DNA of 37,146 bases from Candidatus Pacearchaeota archaeon CG06_land_8_20_14_3_00_35_12 (GTDB lineage Archaea; Nanobdellota; Nanobdellia; Pacearchaeales; PEVX01), in the NCBI GenBank assembly GCA_002780285.1, contig PEVX01000017.1, positions 1-37,146 of the forward strand. The letters are read 5' to 3'. Shown here in pieces: positions 17,118-22,992 of the stretch. The position numbers were made by a program, and so were the translations under genes. Positions within the stretch are counted from its first letter, which is position 1. Each line of letters starts with the position of its first letter. The notes under the pieces are model-generated. The model was given only the letters and a program-made list of their open reading frames with translations. It did not search any database and was not told the DNA's origin.

Positions 17118-17523
17118 AAAGCCCTTTTTTTAATCATTTACTATATAAAACAGTCTCATCTTTACGTTATACCGAATATCTTTTAAGAACTATTGATTAT
17201 TGATTTTTTTGCCTTTTTAAGCCTTAATTAACCTATTTTTTGCATTTCTTTTGATGAATTTTAAAGCTTTTTCTCACACTTTTACTTCAACTCTTTCTTT
17301 TTCCCCTCAAACAGTCTTTTTTCTATTTTCTGGCCTTTTACCCCTTTTTCTCTATTTTTTTAATTTTCAGGTCTTTTTAGCCATATCTAATAACTCTCAC
17401 TTTTTCTTTTTCCAGGCTTTTTAGAATTGTTAAAGCGAACCTTTCATAATATTTTTTGCCTTTAAATTCATTAAAGCGAACCTTTACACCCTCACTTTTC
17501 TATTTTTTACCTATTTTTCTAGA
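17118..17523. other. 406-base T-rich convergent intergenic region
   Basis: There is no credible gene between the stops of the two HTH proteins. The plus strand is strongly pyrimidine-rich with many T5-T8 runs. It starts with a T-tract just after the protein A stop (CCCTTTTTTTAA), which probably terminates that gene. It contains the second copy of TTATACCGAATA (17167-17178) followed by a TATA-like CTTTTAAG, and repeated GCC/GGC-TTTTTA-GCC-like blocks at about 17211, 17333, 17371 and 17414. Two copies of a 15-mer lie at its right end. It could be a multiple terminator, an untranslated RNA or a decayed gene. Confidence 0.5.
17430..17485 (+). repeat. Direct repeat TTAAAGCGAACCTTT, two copies 41 bases apart
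   Basis: Exact 15-base copies at 17430-17444 and 17471-17485. Related forms occur at 19314-19325 (AAGCGAACGTTT) and, inverted, at 19256-19270 (CTTTAAAGTTCGCC). All are intergenic within the island. Confidence 0.65.
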
Positions 17524-18141
17524 CTATTTCTTCATGCTTTTACCTGTTTTTAAGTTCGTTTTAATAGTCTTTAATATCATGGACTTCATTTCATCTGAAA
17601 TGAATATTCGCTTCTTGCCATTTTTCTCAACCATTTCTTCAACTAATCCTTCACTTTTCTGTCTTATGCTGTTTATCTGGCCACGAATAGTTGCTTTATC
17701 TTTTCCCATCAAAGAAGCAACATCTTCATAGCTCAATTTCATGTTTGTATTCAGAAGCACCCAGACAATAGATCTCTCCATTGAAGATAAATTTCTCATT
17801 ACCCCTGTTTGAACAGCTGTTTGAACAGCTGTTTGAACACCTTGAACAGCTGTTTGTTTATGAACAGCTGTTTGTTCATGTTTAAACGGCTGTTTAAAAC
17901 CACGAGTTCCAAACAAAGAAATAAAACTTTTAAGCTCTTCAAATTCAGATTCTACCGTCGACAAACGTTCTCTGAGCTCTTCAATATCTTCAGTATGCCC
18001 CAAAGTGCGATTATTTAGATGGCGGATCCATTCTGCTGTTTTTTTTAAGTCATCTTTAACAGCAGAAAAAGAGTTTTTTATGCCATCTTTGAGCTCATCA
18101 AGGTCGTCATCTCTCTTTTTTCCAAAAAACAACCAGGCCAT
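17524..18141 (-). CDS. Coiled-coil / QTAV-repeat linker / HTH protein B
   Basis: This 205-residue protein has a short hydrophobic N-terminal MAWLFFG and a long amphipathic coiled coil (about 12-78). Its linker (82-114) is built of QTAV-type repeats (KQTAVQGVQTAVQTAVQ). A C-terminal HTH (120-175: MERSIVWVLLNTN...YEDVASLMGKDKATIRGQINSIR) ends in a basic tail. I do not know the family. It should form oligomers that bind DNA through the HTH. The linker is encoded by palindromic AACAGCTGTT units and an identical unit lies in its upstream region, hinting that the protein binds its own gene. A TATA (TATATAAA, 18163-18170) gives a leaderless mRNA. Confidence 0.75.
   Translation of the reverse strand: MAWLFFGKKRDDDLDELKDGIKNSFSAVKDDLKKTAEWIRHLNNRTLGHTEDIEELRERLSTVESEFEELKSFISLFGTRGFKQPFKHEQTAVHKQTAVQGVQTAVQTAVQTGVMRNLSSMERSIVWVLLNTNMKLSYEDVASLMGKDKATIRGQINSIRQKSEGLVEEMVEKNGKKRIFISDEMKSMILKTIKTNLKTGKSMKK
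17812..17894. repeat. Array of AACAGCTGTT palindromes inside HTH gene B
   Basis: Perfect palindromes AACAGCTGTT occur at 17812, 17824, 17845 and 17863, with a one-mismatch copy AACGGCTGTT at 17885. The first four are in the same codon phase (coding QTAV). The fifth is shifted by 22 bases and read in another frame (KQPF), so the DNA motif rather than the peptide is conserved. The first three copies share the 15-mer TTGAACAGCTGTTTG with the intergenic copy at 18232-18246; the fourth differs only at its first base. Confidence 0.85.
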
Positions 18142-18234
18142 AATATTTTATTCTTAACAGCGTATATAAATCTTTTTATTTTCACAAGAATTAAAAACTT
18201 CAAGCACCCATTATTAGCTGTAAAAAAGGGATTG

Positions 18235-18287
18235 AACAGCTGTTTGGAATTGCATTTTACCGACGAAAAAGCACTTAAACAGGTGTT
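18235..18287. promoter_or_regulatory. Intergenic palindromes matching the HTH gene B array
   Basis: The 198-base gap between HTH gene B (minus) and the 89-residue gene (plus) has a perfect AACAGCTGTT at 18235-18244 and a one-mismatch AACAGGTGTT at 18278-18287. They are about 65-115 bases upstream of the gene B TATA and 20-75 bases upstream of the plus-strand TATA (GCTTAAAAC, 18309-18317). They are candidate operators for a self-binding regulator. Between them lies TTTACCGACGA, also found inside HTH gene A. Confidence 0.55.
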
Positions 18288-18339
18288 TAAACAGCCTTTT
18301 TTGATATGCTTAAAACTTTCAAGCAGGGCTTTAGTTAAA

Positions 18340-18609
18340 ATGGACAAAAAACTACGAGAAAAGCTGCGTTATTTTCATGGCATTTCTAATACTGATAACT
18401 TGCCTCCAGCACCACCCCTTCCAAAATCACCAGTAGATGCAACTTTTCTTTATAGAGCGCCTCGCATAGTTGAGATTGAAGGAAAGATCTACGAAACAGC
18501 TTATGATTATTACATTAGAAAAAGAGATAATGGAGAAGAGATACTTATAACTCAAAAAGCACCATTTCTAAATTATATTGGCTTGGTTCAGAAAATAGAG
18601 AATGCTTAA
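18340..18609 (+). CDS. Small protein of unknown function (89 aa)
   Basis: The ORF track starts earlier (18232), but that extension runs through the palindrome sites. The ATG at 18340 lies 23 bases after a TATA-like GCTTAAAAC, which favours a leaderless 89-residue product. The protein starts with a basic helix (MDKKLREKLRYFHG), a proline-rich segment (LPPAPPLPKSP), then a strand-rich part with APRIVEIEGKIYETAYDYYI. I recognise no family. It is divergent from HTH gene B and may be under the same palindromic operators. Confidence 0.55.
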   Translation: MDKKLREKLRYFHGISNTDNLPPAPPLPKSPVDATFLYRAPRIVEIEGKIYETAYDYYIRKRDNGEEILITQKAPFLNYIGLVQKIENA

Positions 18610-18693
18610 ATCTTTTAGGCGATGCTTGAAACTTGCGAGCGAGAATAATAATGCTTAAATATCTTAATTCTTAAAGGTTTTAAGCAAGGAAGA

Positions 18694-19056
18694 ATGACAT
18701 ATCTTACTAAAAATAATGCTGGTTTGTTAAAAAGAGGAGATTTTCTTAGGGTATTTTATGATTGTGGTGGAAGGAGAATAGATATTCATAAACAATTCAT
18801 CAAAGTTTTTGGTGTAGACTTAGAAAAAGGTAAGGTATATGGAACAAAGCCTTTTTATAGGGGATGCAAACCTAAAAAATACAGAGTCGGCTATTCTATT
18901 GATGATTATGTTGGGGGCCATGCTTTGATTATTCCAGCAGCTAAAGCAAGAGAAAGAAGACTACAAGGAAAAGTAGTTCCTGGATGGAGAATTATCAGAA
19001 AGAATGGAGAAATAACAGGCTATCAACTTGTTTGTGCGCCTTATGGGTGTAATTGA
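18694..19056 (+). CDS. Small protein of unknown function (120 aa)
   Basis: This is a 120-residue basic protein with many Gly/Arg/Lys and several aromatics (YRGCKPKKYRVGYSIDDYVGGHA; KVVPGWRIIRKNGEITGYQL), probably a compact beta-rich domain. No membrane segment, signal peptide or known motif is seen. Four cysteines (C24, C58, C114, C119) are not in a clear zinc pattern. A TATA-like GCTTAAATATC at 18653-18663 predicts a short leader. It follows the 89-residue gene by 84 bases. Function is unknown. Confidence 0.55.
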   Translation: MTYLTKNNAGLLKRGDFLRVFYDCGGRRIDIHKQFIKVFGVDLEKGKVYGTKPFYRGCKPKKYRVGYSIDDYVGGHALIIPAAKARERRLQGKVVPGWRIIRKNGEITGYQLVCAPYGCN

Positions 19057-19063
19057 TTAAAAC

Positions 19064-19093
19064 TTTTAAGCGGCGCTCAAAGGTTTTAAGCGG
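19064..19093 (+). promoter_or_regulatory. Paired TTTTAAGCGG elements, probable promoter of G+C-rich RNA
   Basis: TTTTAAGCGG occurs at 19064-19073 and again at 19084-19093, exactly 20 bases apart. TATA-like TTTTAA at 19084-19089 is centred about 25 bases before the abrupt start of the G+C-rich block at 19111, the right spacing for an archaeal TATA box. Confidence 0.4.
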
Positions 19094-19110
19094 TTGAATT
19101 AGTTCAATTT

Positions 19111-19212
19111 TGAGGCAAGGGCAGACGTCAGGGCCCTTGAAGCGCTTGATGGGAGGCGTGGGGGTTTGGGGAAATTTGATTGACGCGAGCCAGCAGGCGA
19201 GCGGCATGAGGC
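19111..19212 (+). ncRNA. Candidate structured non-coding RNA (G+C-rich block)
   Basis: About 102 bases contain roughly 63 percent G+C by my count, in a region otherwise near one third. No convincing ORF covers it. It begins with a hairpin CAAGGGC (19116-19122) / GCCCTTG (19133-19139) whose loop contains GACGTC, followed by AAGCGCTT and a G-rich run, then a GCC-AGCA-GGC hairpin. In AT-rich archaea such islands usually are RNA genes. It does not match tRNA, RNase P, SRP or C/D-box motifs that I could check by eye. Strand is inferred from the TATA-like element upstream. Confidence 0.5.
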
Positions 19213-19322
19213 AAAACCTTTAAGCGACCTAGAAAATAGCCTTAAAGGTAAAAAAGCCTTTAAAGTTCGCCTAAGATATAATAAAAGTAGTTCTAAATAG
19301 GTTTAAAATATGTAAGCGAACG

Positions 19323-19331
19323 TTTTTATAC
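19323..19331 (+). promoter_or_regulatory. TATA box of HNH gene
   Basis: TTTTTATAC ends 20 bases before the ATG at 19352, predicting a leaderless transcript. It is directly preceded by the island motif AAGCGAACG. Confidence 0.5.
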
Positions 19332-19351
19332 TCGAACTTGCTTAAAACATT

Positions 19352-19798
19352 ATGGCAGTCATCAAATGTGCAAAATGCGGAAAAATGGCTGAGCATCACG
19401 CCAAGGGTTTATGTGATCATTGCTATAAACATCAATGGGCACCTACAAAAATCATAACCTGCAAACATTGTGGCAAACAGAAAATTCATCATGCTTTTGG
19501 ATTATGTAAAAATTGCCATCTTAAGATTCATCATTATGACAAAGTTAAGGCATTCAATTATCGAAAATGGCATAACCTCTCCATAGAAAGTTATAGGAAG
19601 GTAACAAAATCATGTGCAGCCTGTGGATTTGACAAGGTTGTTGATTTACATCATCTAGATGGCAACCACAAAAACAGCTCAGAATCAAATTTAATTGGTT
19701 TGTGTCCTAATCATCATAAAATGTGGCATATTGAAAAATTCAGGGCAGAAATTGAAGCGCTTTTGAAACAAAAATTAAATGCTGAGAGGTCAGAATAA
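19352..19798 (+). CDS. HNH endonuclease with duplicated zinc knuckle
   Basis: This is a 148-residue protein. Two near-identical N-terminal units, C-x2-C-GK-x4-HHA-x-GLC-x2-C (residues 6-24 and 37-55), are probably zinc-binding DNA contacts. The C-terminal half is an HNH domain with C-x2-C (88-91), DLHHLDGNH (99-106), N113 in ESNLIGLC, and C118-x2-HH with H126. All catalytic and zinc positions seem intact, so it should be an active nicking or cleaving DNase. Free-standing HNH genes of this size are often homing or phage-type nucleases. It lies downstream of the candidate G+C-rich RNA and among island genes, consistent with mobility. Confidence 0.88.
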   Translation: MAVIKCAKCGKMAEHHAKGLCDHCYKHQWAPTKIITCKHCGKQKIHHAFGLCKNCHLKIHHYDKVKAFNYRKWHNLSIESYRKVTKSCAACGFDKVVDLHHLDGNHKNSSESNLIGLCPNHHKMWHIEKFRAEIEALLKQKLNAERSE

Positions 19799-19809
19799 TT
19801 TTATTATAA

Positions 19810-20400
19810 TTATCTCAACCCAACAATTGCAAGAAAAACCGCTTCTTTTTCATTGATTATCTGATCTGAAAACTTTCCATGTTTTCGGTAGTTTTTCGCA
19901 ACTTTCATGAAACTTTCTAAGGCAATTTTTGCATGCCATGCCGCAGCACAAAGTTTTGCTTGATCCTTATACCAAGTTTCAGTGCGATTTCTCCCCCAAT
20001 CCCATCTTAACCTTAATGCATTTCTTAATGTTCTTTTGAAATAATAGTCAAAATCAAGAGATTCAAGATACTTTAATCTATCAGAATGAATCTTTACCCT
20101 GAATTCTTCAAGTCCCCTTTTATTTGCATAATTTTCTGGTTTGAAGTCTTCTTCAGGAATTTTTTCTTTTCCAATAAGTTGAGCCATTAAATCAAGGCAG
20201 TTAATGATATATCCCTGAATTTCACTGTACATTTTGAAAGAATGATGGTAAACCCTATAAAGCCCATCAATTTCTCCCCATTTCATAATTCCCTTGTCTG
20301 CATTATATCTTTCTAGGATTTTTGGAAAATTCTTTTTCATAACTTCAAGAGTTAAATGAATTTTTTCTTCTCTTTCTCTGATGTGCTCTTCTAAACTCAT
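19810..20400 (-). CDS. Helical protein of unknown function (196 aa)
   Basis: This 196-residue protein is predicted almost wholly alpha-helical, with many charged residues and a tryptophan/arginine-rich centre (LRNALRLRWDWGRNRTETWYKDQ). No signal peptide, membrane segment or motif that I know is present. It faces the HNH gene tail to tail with an 11-base gap and is divergent from xerA, with which it shares a 71-base promoter region containing an inverted repeat. A minus-strand TATA-like TTTTTATAA lies around 20421-20429. Function is unknown. Confidence 0.6.
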   Translation of the reverse strand: MSLEEHIREREEKIHLTLEVMKKNFPKILERYNADKGIMKWGEIDGLYRVYHHSFKMYSEIQGYIINCLDLMAQLIGKEKIPEEDFKPENYANKRGLEEFRVKIHSDRLKYLESLDFDYYFKRTLRNALRLRWDWGRNRTETWYKDQAKLCAAAWHAKIALESFMKVAKNYRKHGKFSDQIINEKEAVFLAIVGLR

Positions 20401-20425
20401 ATTATGTTGAGTCTTTTCAATTATA

Positions 20426-20445
20426 AAAATCTTAAGAAAGATTTT
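20426..20445. promoter_or_regulatory. Inverted repeat over divergent xerA promoter
   Basis: AAAATCTT-AAGA-AAGATTTT is a perfect 8-bp inverted repeat between xerA (plus) and the 196-residue gene (minus). It touches the TATA boxes of both (TTTAAATA at 20443-20450 plus; TTTTTATAA minus). It is a possible operator. Confidence 0.4.
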
Positions 20446-20471
20446 AAATAGGAGTTTGCTTTAATTAGGAT

Positions 20472-21287
20472 ATGATAGACCTTGAAAAATTAAAAACTGA
20501 GATGAAATTGAGAGGATTTACAGATAAAACCATTTCAACATATTTATTTTTCAATGAAAAATTTCTGAATTTTATTGGGAAACAAGAAGCAGAGATAGTT
20601 GGTGATGATATCAAGAAATATTTTGCTTCATTAATGGACAAAAAATCAAGAAACACCATGATGATTGCATATTCTGCATTAAAGTTTTATTATGACGAGA
20701 TCTTGAAAAAAAGCATTTTTCCAGACATTAAATTACCTAAAAAAGAACAGACAATGCCAAATGTCCTTACAAAAGATGAACTCAAAAAACTCATTGATTC
20801 AAGCCAAACAAGAAAAAGTAAATTTATCATTTCATTTCTGTATGCAACAGGCATGAGGGTTTCTGAACTTGTCAATCTGAAAAAAGAAGACATAAATTTA
20901 CAGGAAAAGGTTGGATGGGTTAGAAGAGGAAAAGGCAAGAAAGATAGATTATTTATTATTCCTGAAAAGCTCGTTCCAGAAATTCAATTCTTTATTGACA
21001 ATTCAAAAACACCCTTCCTTTTTTCTAGCAGTAATAAAGATGAGCATTTAACTGCAAGAAATATTCAAAAAATTTTAAAAACAACTGCAAAAATTGCAGG
21101 AATAAGTAAAAAAGTTTCCCCACATACGCTGCGTCATTCATTTGGGACTCATTTGCTTGATTCTGGTGTCGATATTCGCAGAATACAGGAACTATTGGGT
21201 CATTCAAGTCTTCAAACCACACAGATTTACACACATATTTCAACAGAAGAAATTAAAAAAATAAAAAGCCCTTTTGAAGAATTGTAA
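20472..21287 (+). CDS. xerA: Tyrosine recombinase XerA
   Basis: This 271-residue recombinase is the length of archaeal XerA, which resolves chromosome dimers at dif. An N-terminal SAM-like core-binding domain (1-85) precedes the catalytic domain. The catalytic set is visible: R in TGMRVSEL, K in RRGKGKKDR, H-x-x-R in HTLRHSFGTHLL, H in LLGHSS and the nucleophile Y in TQIYTH. Having one compact Xer in a core-gene context favours the housekeeping role over a phage integrase, though it borders the accessory island. The TATA at 20443-20450 gives a leaderless transcript. I found no convincing dif site. Confidence 0.92.
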   Translation: MIDLEKLKTEMKLRGFTDKTISTYLFFNEKFLNFIGKQEAEIVGDDIKKYFASLMDKKSRNTMMIAYSALKFYYDEILKKSIFPDIKLPKKEQTMPNVLTKDELKKLIDSSQTRKSKFIISFLYATGMRVSELVNLKKEDINLQEKVGWVRRGKGKKDRLFIIPEKLVPEIQFFIDNSKTPFLFSSSNKDEHLTARNIQKILKTTAKIAGISKKVSPHTLRHSFGTHLLDSGVDIRRIQELLGHSSLQTTQIYTHISTEEIKKIKSPFEEL

Positions 21288-21342
21288 AAAGATTTAAATA
21301 TGATGCGGGAATTTTTAATTAATAATCAACCTTGTAAGGAAA

Positions 21343-21762
21343 ATGACTGATAAAAATGCGATTGGTAAAAAAAACGAGGGAAATATCGCTTTGGTAGGCT
21401 TTGGAAGTCTTGAGCCGATGGAACTAGATATTATAAGCAAAATTGCAGGAGCTTATGCAGGGAAACTCCAAGAAAGAGGAAATTATGTATCAATGCGGCT
21501 TGTTTTACATTCTCATAAACATGCCCAGTCCTTTATCCATGAACTTAAAGCAGAAGCATATATGAAAAAAGGAAAAGGTGCTACTTCTGGGAAAGAAATA
21601 ATCTTGTCTGCAAGCATAACAGATAGAAATCTGTTTTCAGCGCTTTCAGAGGTAATGGAAATGCTGTTGCATGAGGCAGAACATAAGTTGAGGACATCAG
21701 AAGATGTTGGAAAAGATATGTTAAGAAATCAGAAAAAAAACAAACGACGCCTCGAAGAATAA
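21343..21762 (+). CDS. Unknown protein with ribosome-hibernation-factor-like (RaiA/HPF) pattern
   Basis: This is a 139-residue protein. From about residue 15 the pattern is strand (NIALVGFGSL), helix (MELDIISKIAGAYAGKLQERG), three strands (VSMRLVLHSH; FIHELKAEAYMK; KEIILSASI) and a long helix (RNLFSALSEVMEMLLHEAEHKLR). This is the beta-alpha-beta3-alpha order of RaiA/HPF proteins, which bind the ribosomal decoding site in dormancy. The NLFSALSEVMEMLL-type final helix is suggestive. The basic tail QKKNKRRLEE would suit RNA binding. Placement just before a ribosomal operon fits. It is a fold-level guess. Confidence 0.5.
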   Translation: MTDKNAIGKKNEGNIALVGFGSLEPMELDIISKIAGAYAGKLQERGNYVSMRLVLHSHKHAQSFIHELKAEAYMKKGKGATSGKEIILSASITDRNLFSALSEVMEMLLHEAEHKLRTSEDVGKDMLRNQKKNKRRLEE

Positions 21763-21813
21763 GCTTTAAATACTGTCTTTTTTTTAAATTTTAATCTTTT
21801 AAACTATTATATT

Positions 21814-21824
21814 GTTTAAATATC
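21814..21824 (+). promoter_or_regulatory. TATA box of the L21e ribosomal operon
   Basis: GTTTAAATATC ends 21 bases before the L21e ATG at 21846. A T-rich stretch at 21777-21786 just before it (GTCTTTTTTTTAAA) probably terminates the preceding gene. Confidence 0.55.
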
Positions 21825-21845
21825 AAAGGCGAAATAAGAAGAAAA

Positions 21846-22106
21846 ATGTTGAAACGGAAATCAATGAGGCAAAAGGGAAAGAATCCACTTTCTCATATTT
21901 TGCAGGAAATTAAAATTGGCGATTATGTAGCCTTAAAAGCAGAGCTAAGCCGGCAAGTTCCATTTCCGAAAAGAATGCAGGGAAAAACTGGGATAATTAC
22001 AGCAAAACGCGGAGAAGCATGTATTGTTAAAGTAAATGATGGAAACAAAGAAAAGACATATATCGTCCCCGCTATACATTTAAAAAAGCTGAAAATGTCA
22101 AAATAA
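21846..22106 (+). CDS. rpl21e: 50S ribosomal protein L21e
   Basis: This 86-residue protein has the L21e pattern: basic N terminus with the segment KNPLSHILQEIKIGDYVALK, QGKTGIITAKRGEACIVKV, and TYIVPAIHLKKLK. It is slightly shorter than the usual 95-100 residues. It is a component of the archaeal large subunit near 5S rRNA. It opens the operon, with a TATA 21 bases upstream, and is followed 19 bases later by rpoF, the arrangement common in archaea. Confidence 0.92.
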   Translation: MLKRKSMRQKGKNPLSHILQEIKIGDYVALKAELSRQVPFPKRMQGKTGIITAKRGEACIVKVNDGNKEKTYIVPAIHLKKLKMSK

Positions 22107-22125
22107 AATTCAAGAACATATCAAA

Positions 22126-22443
22126 ATGATAAAAAGTAAAGAACCAATAACCTTGGCAGAAGTCAGAGACATATGCAAGGATAAAGAAGAAAATGAGAAA
22201 GCAAAGCAAATTTTGAGCTATGCAAAACAATTTTCAAAATTAAAAACAGAAGATGCACTTAAGCTCAAAAAAGAGCTTCAAGAACTTGGAATAGCAAAAC
22301 TTAGAGCTCTTCACATCGTTAAGATTATAGATGTTATGCCTGAAGATGCAGATGATGTAAGAAAAATCTTTGTGGATGATATCAGTCTAAATCAAGATGA
22401 AATCTCAAAAATACTTGAAACCGTTAAGAAATATAACGAATAA
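22126..22443 (+). CDS. rpoF: RNA polymerase subunit F (Rpb4)
   Basis: This 105-residue protein has N-terminal PITLAEVRDICKD and a C-terminal helical HRDC-like part with LGIAKLRALHIVKIIDVMPEDADDVRKIF, matching archaeal Rpo4/RpoF. With RpoE it forms the polymerase stalk; RpoE is not in this window. Position between L21e and DUF655 is the conserved archaeal order and supports the call. The next gene starts five bases after the stop. Confidence 0.92.
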   Translation: MIKSKEPITLAEVRDICKDKEENEKAKQILSYAKQFSKLKTEDALKLKKELQELGIAKLRALHIVKIIDVMPEDADDVRKIFVDDISLNQDEISKILETVKKYNE

Positions 22444-22448
22444 AGAAA

Positions 22449-22991
22449 ATGATGAAAGAAAAAGAAGAAAAAGCCATAGTATTGGATTTCCTACACCACG
22501 GATATCCTCTGGAGGGGAAAATGCTTCCAGTAGCTCAGGCTCTCGGAACCACATATTTCACTCTTTTACAACTTGTTCCCCGTTATGGTGTTACATTAGA
22601 ACTTAAAGAAGAAGTTTATATTGGAGCTGGAAAACGTGACAAAATTCATTATATTCTCGGAAGGCTTCCAAGGGAAAAATTAACAGAAACTGCCAAGATG
22701 CAGCTTTCAGAATTTGTTGAAAAGATTGTTCCAGAACAAGAGAAAAAGTTTGTTGAATTTTTCAACTCATCTCAGCCGATAAATACAAGATTGCATCAAT
22801 TAGAACTTTTGCCAGGCTTTGGAAAAAAACACACTCAAGCAATAATTGAAGAAAGAAAAATCAAACCTTTTATTTCATTCGAAGACATTAAACAAAGAAT
22901 TAAAAATCTTCCAGACCCAAAAAAAGCAATAGAAAAAAGAATATTGCAGGAACTTGAAGAAGAAGAAAAATATCATCTTTTCGTAGATTAA
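22449..22991 (+). CDS. DUF655 predicted RNA-binding protein (COG1491 type)
   Basis: This 180-residue protein is the conserved archaeal neighbour of L21e and RpoF. The N-terminal part (IVLDFLHHGYP..., ALGTTYFTLLQLVPR) has the OB-like pattern of DUF655, and the C-terminal part has helix-hairpin-helix motifs (LELLPGFGKKHTQAIIEERK; PFISFEDIKQRI). It probably binds RNA during translation or ribosome assembly, but no activity is known. In many archaea it is followed by ksgA; here S13 follows directly with a one-base gap. Confidence 0.9.
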   Translation: MMKEKEEKAIVLDFLHHGYPLEGKMLPVAQALGTTYFTLLQLVPRYGVTLELKEEVYIGAGKRDKIHYILGRLPREKLTETAKMQLSEFVEKIVPEQEKKFVEFFNSSQPINTRLHQLELLPGFGKKHTQAIIEERKIKPFISFEDIKQRIKNLPDPKKAIEKRILQELEEEEKYHLFVD

Positions 22992-22992
22992 A

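Noticed and set aside
17812-17894. CRISPR array
   Set aside because: Units are about 10-15 bases with irregular 12-22 base periods and no unique spacers; there are no cas genes in the window.
17809-18018. ORF with NSCLNSCL repeats
   Set aside because: It is the antisense reading of the palindrome array in HTH gene B; the minus-strand gene has TATA, coiled coil and HTH.
18078-18347. 89-residue minus-strand ORF upstream of HTH gene B
   Set aside because: Runs over the promoter region and palindromes and out-of-frame into gene B; no sensible domain.
18995-19207. 70-residue minus-strand ORF over the G+C-rich block
   Set aside because: Overlaps the end of the 120-residue gene antisense, has odd composition and no promoter; the block looks like RNA.
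20472-21287. Integrase of an integrated element rather than XerA
   Set aside because: Length and motifs fit archaeal XerA and no flanking attachment repeats were found; not fully excluded because it borders the accessory island.
20401-21342. dif recombination site near xerA
   Set aside because: I looked for an 11-6-11 type palindrome in the flanking gaps and found none convincing.
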